Shown one piece after another: positions 57,322-64,000 of a stretch of 64,000 bases of DNA; the stretch's first letter is position 1, and every line of letters begins with the position of its first letter. Origin of the DNA: Bodonicaedibacter sp963693005 (GTDB lineage Bacteria > Pseudomonadota > Alphaproteobacteria > UBA6184); the NCBI GenBank assembly GCA_963693005.1, contig OY843726.1, positions 434,001-498,000 on the forward strand. Direction: 5' to 3'. The position numbers and the translations under genes are program-made. The notes beneath the pieces are model-generated. The model saw nothing but the letters and a program-made list of their open reading frames with translations. It searched no databases and was not told the origin of the DNA.

Positions 57322-58581
57322 TTATGCGTAAACCACAAACTCATCACACAACTCTTTTACGCCATCTCGAATCTCTATCGCAACATCTTCTTGCTGACCA
57401 ACTGACAACGCATCCAAAGACCGACTTATTAGTTCTGCTACTTTCCCAAATTGTTCGGCCTGAAATCCTCGGCTAGTTGCCGCAGGCGATCCTAATCTCA
57501 AACCTGAAGTAACACGAGGAGGCTGAGGGTCAAACGGAATTGAGTTTTTATTACACGTAATCCCTACTTTGTCCAAAAAAAGCGCAGCATCGTGACCCGT
57601 AATGCCTTTGTGAGATAAATCAACACATATTAAGTGTGTGTCTGTACCCATAGTGACCGAAGGATATCCCCTCTCGTCTAAAATTTTAGACATAACTTTT
57701 ATGTTATTACAGACTTCTTGAATATACGATCTAAATTCAGGCTGCAACGCCTCTTGAAAGGCAACTGCTTTGGCCGCAATTACATGCATTAAAGGCCCAC
57801 CCTGAAACCCAGGAAACACTGCAGAATTTATTTTTTTTGAGATCTCCTGCGAGTTTGTCAAAATCACACCCCCACGTGGCCCTCTTAATGTCTTGTGAGT
57901 TGTAGAAGTGACAACATCTGCCATCGGAAACGGTGTCGGGTGCTGCCCTGTCGCCACTAACCCAGCTATGTGAGCCATATCAACCATTAACAACGCGCCA
58001 ACCTTCTCTGCAATCTCTTTGAACTTTACAAAGTTAATTTGACGAGGATATGCCGAACCGCCCGCAATGATCAATTTTGGCTTTGATTGCACCGCCAAGC
58101 GCTCAACTTCATCATAATCAATCAGCCCAGTTTCACGATTAACGCCATATTGAACTGCATTAAACCACTTTCCTGATATATTTGGTGCTGCACCATGACT
58201 TAAATGCCCCCCAGAGTTCAAATCCATAGCTAAAAATGTATCACCAGGCTCTAGCAACGCCAAAAAAACTGCACCATTTGCCTGAGCCCCTGAATGAGGC
58301 TGCACGTTCGCATATGAACAATCAAATAATTTACACACCCTATCAATTGCAACTTGTTCAATTTTATCTACAAACTCACATCCCTCATAATATCGGCGAC
58401 CAGGATAACCTTCTGCATACTTGTTTGTTAACACAGATCCTTGAGCCTCCATAACCGCACGAGAAACGATATTTTCAGATGCGATCAACTCAATTTGATC
58501 TTGTTGACGACAAAATTCTCCTTGAATCCAACCATGAACATCTGGATCAACTTTTGATAGCAATTGATTACGATCTAGCAT
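57322..58581 (-). CDS. glyA: Serine hydroxymethyltransferase
   Basis: PLP enzyme converting serine to glycine while charging tetrahydrofolate. 419 residues, normal. Lysine-bearing motif VVTSTTHKTLRGPRGG, N-terminus QIELIASENIVSRAV, and LTNKYAEGYPGRRYYEGC. The ATG overlaps a purine-rich AGGAGAAAG site. Between rpiB and nusB in one direction, so likely one transcript. Confidence 0.97.
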   Translation of the reverse strand: MLDRNQLLSKVDPDVHGWIQGEFCRQQDQIELIASENIVSRAVMEAQGSVLTNKYAEGYPGRRYYEGCEFVDKIEQVAIDRVCKLFDCSYANVQPHSGAQANGAVFLALLEPGDTFLAMDLNSGGHLSHGAAPNISGKWFNAVQYGVNRETGLIDYDEVERLAVQSKPKLIIAGGSAYPRQINFVKFKEIAEKVGALLMVDMAHIAGLVATGQHPTPFPMADVVTSTTHKTLRGPRGGVILTNSQEISKKINSAVFPGFQGGPLMHVIAAKAVAFQEALQPEFRSYIQEVCNNIKVMSKILDERGYPSVTMGTDTHLICVDLSHKGITGHDAALFLDKVGITCNKNSIPFDPQPPRVTSGLRLGSPAATSRGFQAEQFGKVAELISRSLDALSVGQQEDVAIEIRDGVKELCDEFVVYA

Positions 58582-58595
58582 TCTTTCTCCTTTTT

Positions 58596-59024
58596 TTACT
58601 CGTCTAATAAACTTGTCCGCCTAGCATGACGCCCACCATCAAAAAGCGTCGTTAAAAAAGCTAATAAAATGTCTTGAGCTTTCTTGCTTGAAGTTATAGA
58701 AGCCCCTAAGACAAGCACGTTTGCATCATTATGATGCCGGGACAATCTAGCATCCTTCATCGTCCTACACAAGGCTGCACGCACACCTTTTTTTCTATTC
58801 GCTGCAATTGACATTCCAATTCCAGTTGCACAAATTAACACTCCCCATGCCCCCGGGGTTTTTAGCACTTTTTGACAAACGTTATTGGAATACAAAGGGT
58901 AATCTACACTCTCTGTTGAGTAAACCCCACAATCTGCTATCTGAAGCTCTGGCGATAGATTTTGAATTATTGCTGATTTTAAAACAAACCCAGCATGATC
59001 AGCGCCAATGAAAATTTTTGTCAT
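58596..59024 (-). CDS. rpiB: Ribose-5-phosphate isomerase B
   Basis: 142 residues of the RpiB/LacAB family. IFIGADHAGFVLK at the N-terminus, the active-site Cys in GVLICATGIGMSIAANRKKGVRAALC, then RHHNDANVLVLGA. Interconverts ribose-5-phosphate and ribulose-5-phosphate. rpiB-glyA is a common alphaproteobacterial pair. Divergent from grpE. Confidence 0.95.
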   Translation of the reverse strand: MTKIFIGADHAGFVLKSAIIQNLSPELQIADCGVYSTESVDYPLYSNNVCQKVLKTPGAWGVLICATGIGMSIAANRKKGVRAALCRTMKDARLSRHHNDANVLVLGASITSSKKAQDILLAFLTTLFDGGRHARRTSLLDE

Positions 59025-59045
59025 TTTACATCTTTTGTGTATAAT
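59018..59045 (+). promoter_or_regulatory. Promoter of grpE
   Basis: TTGTCA (59018-59023), 16-bp spacer, TATAAT (59040-59045), 46 bp before the ATG. It overlaps the rpiB start region. Confidence 0.6.
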
Positions 59046-59091
59046 ATATCCGTCATTATAACAGAGCCCGCATTAGATACAAGGAGTAGCC

Positions 59092-59640
59092 ATGACTAAT
59101 CAAGAAAAAGAATCTATTACACAAGACGAAGATGCATCTAACGAAGAAATTGAATCTTCTGAGAGCCTCCTCGACGAAGAGAACCTACCCCTAAAAATAG
59201 AAAAATTAAACGACCAACTTCTTAGAACCTTAGCTGAAAACCAAAACCTTCGTCGCCGAGCGCAAAAAGACGTAGAAGAAGCACACAGCTATGCTATTGG
59301 AAAATTCGTAAAAGACTTACTCTCCGTTGCAGACAATTTCCAGCGAGCCCTAGAACTTGTGGCTGAAGACTTAGACGAAAAAAACGAATTTAAACCTTTT
59401 GTTGAAGGCATCGAACTAACACACAAAGAGTTACTTCGAGCCTTAGAGAAACACAATGTCGAAAAACATTGCCCAATAAATGAACAATTTGATCACAACC
59501 TACATCAAGCACTGTTCGATGTACCTACAACAGAACATCAAACAGGCATTGTTCTACAGGTTATTCAACCAGGATACACACTAAATGGACGACTTCTCCG
59601 CCCCGCAATGGTTGGAGTATCTAAAAACACAAGCGCCTAA
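59092..59640 (+). CDS. grpE: Nucleotide exchange factor GrpE
   Basis: Releases ADP from DnaK. 182 residues: acidic unstructured N-terminus (1-45), long helix (NDQLLRTLAENQNLRRRAQKD), and the beta-domain ending VIQPGYTLNGRLLRPAMVGVSK, the family signature. A GGAG site precedes the ATG. dnaK and dnaJ are not adjacent. Confidence 0.96.
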   Translation: MTNQEKESITQDEDASNEEIESSESLLDEENLPLKIEKLNDQLLRTLAENQNLRRRAQKDVEEAHSYAIGKFVKDLLSVADNFQRALELVAEDLDEKNEFKPFVEGIELTHKELLRALEKHNVEKHCPINEQFDHNLHQALFDVPTTEHQTGIVLQVIQPGYTLNGRLLRPAMVGVSKNTSA

Positions 59641-59648
59641 ATTTCATC

Positions 59649-59680
59649 AGGCTGCCTACGCCCCACGTAAGCAGCCTTTT
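59649..59680 (+). terminator. Terminator after grpE
   Basis: AGGCTGC and TACG pair with CGTA and GCAGCCT around a short C-rich loop, followed by a short T-run, nine bases past the grpE stop. Confidence 0.8.
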
Positions 59681-59845
59681 CTCATCATAAGCAATCCAAT
59701 CTTCGACACTTTCCAACTTTCATATTACGCAATAGACGTTACGCAAAATTAATTCCCATAAAACACCCGAATCTTTTTGACATTTAGGCCTTTAACGTGT
59801 TTATTTGCTATAATACAGTTTTGGTGTTCAGGGAAATCAACAAAC

Positions 59846-61051
59846 ATGCATGAAGCCTCTTTTTTCTCAGACGTATTATGGTTTTTATTGGCTGCAGTAT
59901 TGGTCTCTGCCATTTCAGGCCGATTAAAATCTAGCCCTGTTCTAGGATACCTCGTAGCTGGGGCAATTATGGGGCCTTGGGTTTTAAACCTTATTCAACA
60001 TGTTGAACGCAGCAAAAATATCTCAGAACTCGGCTTAGTGTTTTTGTTTTTTGCCATTGGATTAGGCATGCCTCTGCAACGCTTAATGATTTTAAGGCGT
60101 TTTCTATTCGGGTTAGGTACACTTCAGGTTGTCGTCACGGGTATTACCCTCTCGGTTTTTTTAAGCCTCTTAAATTTACCCACTATGACTTCGATGATTG
60201 TAGCAAGCAGCCTCGCTTTATCTTCCACTGCTATTGTCTTGCAACTACTTTCCGAATCAAACGAAATGTCTTCACGTCATGGCCGTGTAACATTCTCAAT
60301 TTTACTAATGCAAGATCTTGCTGCAATTTTACTCCTTGTTTGGGTTGATTTTTTAAAGCCAAATATTGGGGCCTCCGACCCCGCAACCCTAACATCAGTG
60401 GCCCTTAATGTTTTAGAATCCTTTGGTGGGGTTCTACTCGTTGCTGTTTTAGGCCGATTTGTGATTCGCCCTGTTTTTCGCTTGTTAGATGATAGCGATC
60501 AAGCAGATCTTTTTATGGCTTTTACACTTTTGGTGATACTTGGAACTAGCGCTCTTGCCGCTCACATTGGAATCTCTATTGAACTAGCAGCATTTACAAC
60601 CGGAATTCTTCTGTCTGATAGCGAGTTCCGAAACCGTGTCGAAATTGTTATCCGCTCATTCAGAGGCTTATTACTGGGACTCTTTTTCATGGGCATAGGA
60701 ATGTCTATCAACATTCATTTGTTTTGGCCTCTAATGTTTCCAATTCTTATTCTTGTCTCCATATTCATTCCTATAAAATTTATAATTACGTACGTTTCAA
60801 GCCGAAGCTTTGGTTTATCACACTGGGTCGCAATACGCGTTTCCACCTATATTGCTCCGGGCGGAGAATTTGCCTTTGTTATTTTAGGCCCCGCCATCGC
60901 ACACGAACTTATTGCCGAAGAAGTTGGAAATATTGCTATATTAGCTGCCGCAATTTCAATGATGGTTACGCCGCTTCTAGACCGTCTAGTTCACTGGGTT
61001 ATGCCCACTGAAGAAGAGCAAGACGAGATGATTGAAGAAGATCTACACTGA
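59846..61051 (+). CDS. CPA2-family cation/proton antiporter (KefB-like)
   Basis: 401 residues from the ATG at 59846 (MHEASFFSDVLWF); a longer frame starts at 59777 but is less likely. About twelve membrane helices with family motifs SSPVLGYLVAGAIMGPW, ASSLALSSTAIVLQLL and FMGIGMSINI. It ends in an acidic tail (PTEEEQDEMIEEDLH) and lacks the TrkA-N regulatory domain of KefB/KefC, so regulation must differ. It should exchange K+ or Na+ for H+. Confidence 0.88.
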   Translation: MHEASFFSDVLWFLLAAVLVSAISGRLKSSPVLGYLVAGAIMGPWVLNLIQHVERSKNISELGLVFLFFAIGLGMPLQRLMILRRFLFGLGTLQVVVTGITLSVFLSLLNLPTMTSMIVASSLALSSTAIVLQLLSESNEMSSRHGRVTFSILLMQDLAAILLLVWVDFLKPNIGASDPATLTSVALNVLESFGGVLLVAVLGRFVIRPVFRLLDDSDQADLFMAFTLLVILGTSALAAHIGISIELAAFTTGILLSDSEFRNRVEIVIRSFRGLLLGLFFMGIGMSINIHLFWPLMFPILILVSIFIPIKFIITYVSSRSFGLSHWVAIRVSTYIAPGGEFAFVILGPAIAHELIAEEVGNIAILAAAISMMVTPLLDRLVHWVMPTEEEQDEMIEEDLH

Positions 61052-61115
61052 TCTTTATTATGGTGATAACTTGCTGAGTATGCTAAAAATAGTTTAAAAG
61101 TTTAAGGATATAACG

Positions 61116-61820
61116 ATGCTAAAAAAGGTTACTGCGCTTATTGGACTCACACTGTTTATTTCTGCTTGCGACCCACTAGATGAATATCGAGCAAAGAGCG
61201 ACGTACACCTGTATGAAACTGCTATCGACCTTATGCAGTATGGCCGATATGAACGTGCAGCTAAAGTCTTTGAAGAAGTTGACCTTCAACATCCATCCTC
61301 CTCTTTTGCCCCAAAATCCTTAATCATGGCGGGATATTGCTACTACTCAGAAAGCAACCCCGACAGCAAAAACACTAATAAATTTCCCGATGCAATAGAT
61401 AAGTTTGAAAGTTTTCTACGTTTGCACCCAAACCATGAAATGAAACCTTACGCAATGTATATGATAGGCATGTGTTATTTTGAAATGCTTGGTGATGAAA
61501 TGAGAGATCAAGGCTCTGGTATAAACGCACTCAATGCCTTTAATAGTTTAGTGCAAAAATTCCCAAAATCTCCTTACTCTATCGATGTTGCAAAAAAAAC
61601 AGAAATCATAAAGCTATACGATGCCAGAAAAAATATTTATATCGCAAGCACCTTAATTGCCGACCGCCGTTACGCACCAGCCGTTTCACGATTACAGAAA
61701 GCCTTGAAAGAAAAGCTTCCAAAGCAAGATCTATCTCAAGCTCTCACCCTAATTAACCAAGCATACTCTGAACTCGGACTAAATCATTTGATTGTATCTT
61801 TAGCCGAGACAAAAAAATAG
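61116..61820 (+). CDS. bamD: Outer membrane assembly lipoprotein BamD
   Basis: Essential lipoprotein of the BAM complex. 234 residues; lipobox LFISAC (Cys at 18), then TPR units starting LYETAIDLMQYGRYERAAKVFEEVD and FPDAIDKFESFLRLHPNHE, in the order typical of BamD (YfiO). A TTTAAGGA site precedes the ATG. recN follows after 21 bp, the usual bamD-recN arrangement of alphaproteobacteria. Confidence 0.95.
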   Translation: MLKKVTALIGLTLFISACDPLDEYRAKSDVHLYETAIDLMQYGRYERAAKVFEEVDLQHPSSSFAPKSLIMAGYCYYSESNPDSKNTNKFPDAIDKFESFLRLHPNHEMKPYAMYMIGMCYFEMLGDEMRDQGSGINALNAFNSLVQKFPKSPYSIDVAKKTEIIKLYDARKNIYIASTLIADRRYAPAVSRLQKALKEKLPKQDLSQALTLINQAYSELGLNHLIVSLAETKK

Positions 61821-61841
61821 GCATCGACTACATGAGACCAC

Positions 61842-63500
61842 ATGTTATTACTTCTTAGTCTTGAAAATTTTGTCACAATTGAAAAGCTTCAGCTAAATTT
61901 AGGCCCGGGGCTTACTGTTTTTACCGGACAAACAGGGGCCGGAAAATCTATTCTTCTAGACGGCCTGAGCCTATGCCTAGGCGACCGGGCCGACCTCAGC
62001 ATGATACGCACGGGGTGTGACAAAGCTATCATTAGCGCTGCATTTAATATTCAAGAGCGCACCTATATTCACAAAGCTCTATCTGAGCATGGAATTCCAA
62101 CTGATGGAAACGAGCTAATAGTTCGACGCATTCTTGTGAAAGACGGGAACAGTCGCTGCTTTTTAAACGATTTCCCAGTTAGTGTATCATTACTAAAGTC
62201 TATTACTCCTCATTTAATGGAGATCCATCAACAGTTTGACCGCCTTCTAGATGCCGCATCGCATCGTGATATATTAGATGAATATTCTCAACATACGCCC
62301 TTAATACACACAACAAACATAGCTTTTTTAGCTTGGAAAAAAACATACTCCGCTCTAAATACGCTGAAAGAATCCATTGCAGAAACATTAAAAACAAAAG
62401 ATTTACTTGAGCTTCAGGTTCAAGAGCTTAACACCTTCGGCCCCAAAGAAAACGAGGAATCTGAACTCTTAGAAATAAGACAACAACTTAAACAAAAAGA
62501 TTCACTAGTTAAAACATATACGCTTGTTTCTCACGCCCTCAATAATACACATAGATCTGAACTGCTTAATGCCTTGCGCTCCATCAGCAAACTAGAGGAT
62601 GAAACCTCCATTAAAATCTCTTCTGAACTTGATCAAATCTTGTCAAGTATGGCTGAAACTGCCTCACAGGCAGACGATTTTTTACGACAAGTATTGGGCG
62701 CTGATGAATCAATAGAGTCTGTAGAGGATCGACTATTTGAATTGCGAAGACTAGCCCGAAAATATGACTCTTTACCTAACGAACTAGTCGCCTGCTTAGA
62801 AATATCTAAACAAAAACTATCTGAACTAGAGGATTCAGAAACTGGCATTGACGAACTCACTCAACGTTTAGAGGGGCAAAAATCAGCTTTTCATACCGCA
62901 GCAAAAAAACTATCCGAATCACGAAAACGTTACGCAATACAGCTAGACAAAACAATTCATGAAGAACTTGTTCCACTCAAACTTGGGCAAGCAAAGTTTA
63001 CGACTTGCTTTCAAGAAGCACCAGAAACATTGTGGGCAGCAAGAGGTATAGATAAAGTTGAATTCACCGTAGATATGAACAATCAAGGCGAATTCAATCC
63101 TCTTCAAAAGGTTGCCTCTGGTGGCGAGATGTCCCGCTTAATGTTAGCTCTAAAAGTATCTCTTGCACGCTCTACAGATTTAAATCCCGGCCTTGTGTTT
63201 GATGAAGTCGATAGCGGCGTGGGCGGAGATGTTGCTGATGCAGTTGGACAACGGCTACAACGTTTAGCCGAACACCTGCAAGTGCTTGTAATTACACACT
63301 CACCTCAAGTTGCAAGTGCTGGGCATCAACATTGCTTAATTCAAAAGGATACACCTAAATCTGGCACCGTACAGACAAAAGCATCTATCCTTACACAAAC
63401 GCAGCGCATTGATGAAATTGCACGCATGCTTTCAGGCAAAGAGCTCACACCCCAGTCAAAAGCAGCGGCCCGAGTTTTACTTAAAATAAAACAAACCTAA
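61842..63500 (+). CDS. recN: DNA repair protein RecN
   Basis: SMC-like ATPase acting at double-strand breaks. 552 residues. Walker A GQTGAGKSILLDGL near 31-44; long coiled coils in the middle; ABC signature KVASGGEMSRLMLAL and Walker B LVFDEVDSGVGGDVADAVG near the C-terminus, followed by VITHSPQVASAG. Intact. The first residues LLLLSLENFVTIEKLQLN match the RecN start. Confidence 0.97.
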   Translation: MLLLLSLENFVTIEKLQLNLGPGLTVFTGQTGAGKSILLDGLSLCLGDRADLSMIRTGCDKAIISAAFNIQERTYIHKALSEHGIPTDGNELIVRRILVKDGNSRCFLNDFPVSVSLLKSITPHLMEIHQQFDRLLDAASHRDILDEYSQHTPLIHTTNIAFLAWKKTYSALNTLKESIAETLKTKDLLELQVQELNTFGPKENEESELLEIRQQLKQKDSLVKTYTLVSHALNNTHRSELLNALRSISKLEDETSIKISSELDQILSSMAETASQADDFLRQVLGADESIESVEDRLFELRRLARKYDSLPNELVACLEISKQKLSELEDSETGIDELTQRLEGQKSAFHTAAKKLSESRKRYAIQLDKTIHEELVPLKLGQAKFTTCFQEAPETLWAARGIDKVEFTVDMNNQGEFNPLQKVASGGEMSRLMLALKVSLARSTDLNPGLVFDEVDSGVGGDVADAVGQRLQRLAEHLQVLVITHSPQVASAGHQHCLIQKDTPKSGTVQTKASILTQTQRIDEIARMLSGKELTPQSKAAARVLLKIKQT

Positions 63501-63559
63501 CATTGTTTCTATTAGGAAAAAACTTTATCTTAAAATCATTAATATAACGGCTATTTCAC

Positions 63560-64000
63560 ATGAAAAATATTGGCCAACAAACCATTTTAGATGCAGTTAA
63601 AACTCTTCCTGAAAAACCAGGTGTATATCGCATGCTAAGTGAGTCTGAACATGTCCTATATGTAGGAAAGGCAAAAAATTTAAAAAGCCGGGTACGCAGT
63701 TATACGCTAATTGACAAACTCCCCTTGCGCTTACAACGCATGGTCTTTAACACTAGATCTCTAGAAATTATTACAACAAACAGCGAAGTAGCAGCACTTA
63801 TCTTAGAAAGCCAACTTATCAAAAAGCTACAACCACGATACAATATTTTGCTCAAAGACGATAAATCTTTTCCCTACATTTATATTCAAAAAGAACACCG
63901 CTTTCCACAAATGTATAAAAAAAGAGGAGTTAACACCGCCACTGCTCATAGTTTTGGGCCATTTGCTTCTGTAGACTCAGTAGATGAAACATTAATCGCT
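63560..64000 (+). CDS. uvrC: Excinuclease ABC subunit C, 3' end outside window
   Basis: First 147 codons of UvrC, which makes both incisions in nucleotide excision repair. The N-terminal GIY-YIG nuclease domain is clear: LPEKPGVYRMLSESEHVLYVGKAKNLKSRVRSY, then TNSEVAALILESQLIKKLQPRYNILLKDDKSFPYI. The ATG at 63560 gives the usual UvrC start distance. The gene follows recN after 59 bp. Confidence 0.95.
   Translation, partial: MKNIGQQTILDAVKTLPEKPGVYRMLSESEHVLYVGKAKNLKSRVRSYTLIDKLPLRLQRMVFNTRSLEIITTNSEVAALILESQLIKKLQPRYNILLKDDKSFPYIYIQKEHRFPQMYKKRGVNTATAHSFGPFASVDSVDETLIA

Overview
The window is AT-rich bacterial DNA, densely coded, and dominated by single-copy housekeeping genes. Gene content and order point to an alphaproteobacterium: a nuoABCDEFG cluster, a MipZ-type division ATPase, a two-domain cold-shock protein, a PmtA-like methyltransferase, rpmH-rnpA-yidD-yidC with engB nearby, and rpiB-glyA-nusB. 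Low GC, several genes caught in decay, and many secreted proteins of unknown or toxin type suggest a host-associated, genome-reducing lineage such as Holosporales or Paracaedibacter-like protist symbionts. That placement is an inference; no rRNA is present to test it.

Layout. 1-5465: complex I genes nuoA to nuoG on the minus strand; nuoG carries an in-frame TAA and runs off the window, and nuoD contains a 33-bp tandem duplication. 5547-5623: tRNA-Asp. 6093-9370: a decaying minus-strand operon of three secreted-protein genes (a small protein, a papain-like lipoprotein peptidase, and a lipoprotein with a beta-rich C-terminus). 9619-18612: two large intact surface or secreted genes in one operon, a 2060-residue alanine-rich helical-repeat protein followed by a 907-residue lipoprotein that looks paralogous to the decayed lipoprotein next door. 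18901-22067: ruvB, engB and a BspA-like LRR protein on the opposite strand. 22110-29741: yidC, yidD, rnpA, rpmH, rpsA, cmk, infC, thrS. 29858-33153: a FliL-like protein, a membrane J-protein, MipZ, a pseudouridine synthase, an orphan PAAR-like spike-tip protein and tRNA-Val. 33244-37713: prfA, hisS, a RodZ-like protein, a TrmA-family methyltransferase. 37725-39686: a divergent pair, a secreted LHH-nuclease toxin and a SUKH (SMI1/KNR4)-like immunity protein, both split by one frameshift. 39784-48696: ssb, gyrA, clpB, a frameshifted trypsin-like secreted protease, a lytic transglycosylase, a dual cold-shock protein, tRNA-fMet. 48738-54399: a frameshifted secreted protein, efp, suhB-like, yaaA, a candidate small RNA, tRNA-Arg, fliP-fliO and a small partner, and a frameshifted PmtA-like gene. 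54565-64000: an SLC1-type symporter, an outer-membrane protein, a candidate structured RNA, nusB, glyA, rpiB, grpE, a CPA2 antiporter, bamD, recN and the start of uvrC.

The main pattern is that core genes are nearly all intact while secreted or accessory genes are interrupted, often exactly at simple repeats: G9 in the toxin, (CA)8 in the protease, A7 in a secreted protein. One repeat unit more or less restores each full-length frame. This fits either reversible on/off switching (contingency loci) of exported host-interaction proteins, or early pseudogene formation or sequencing error. The best candidates for an undescribed system are the switchable LHH toxin / SUKH immunity pair and the giant helical protein with its lipoprotein partner and decayed paralogue.
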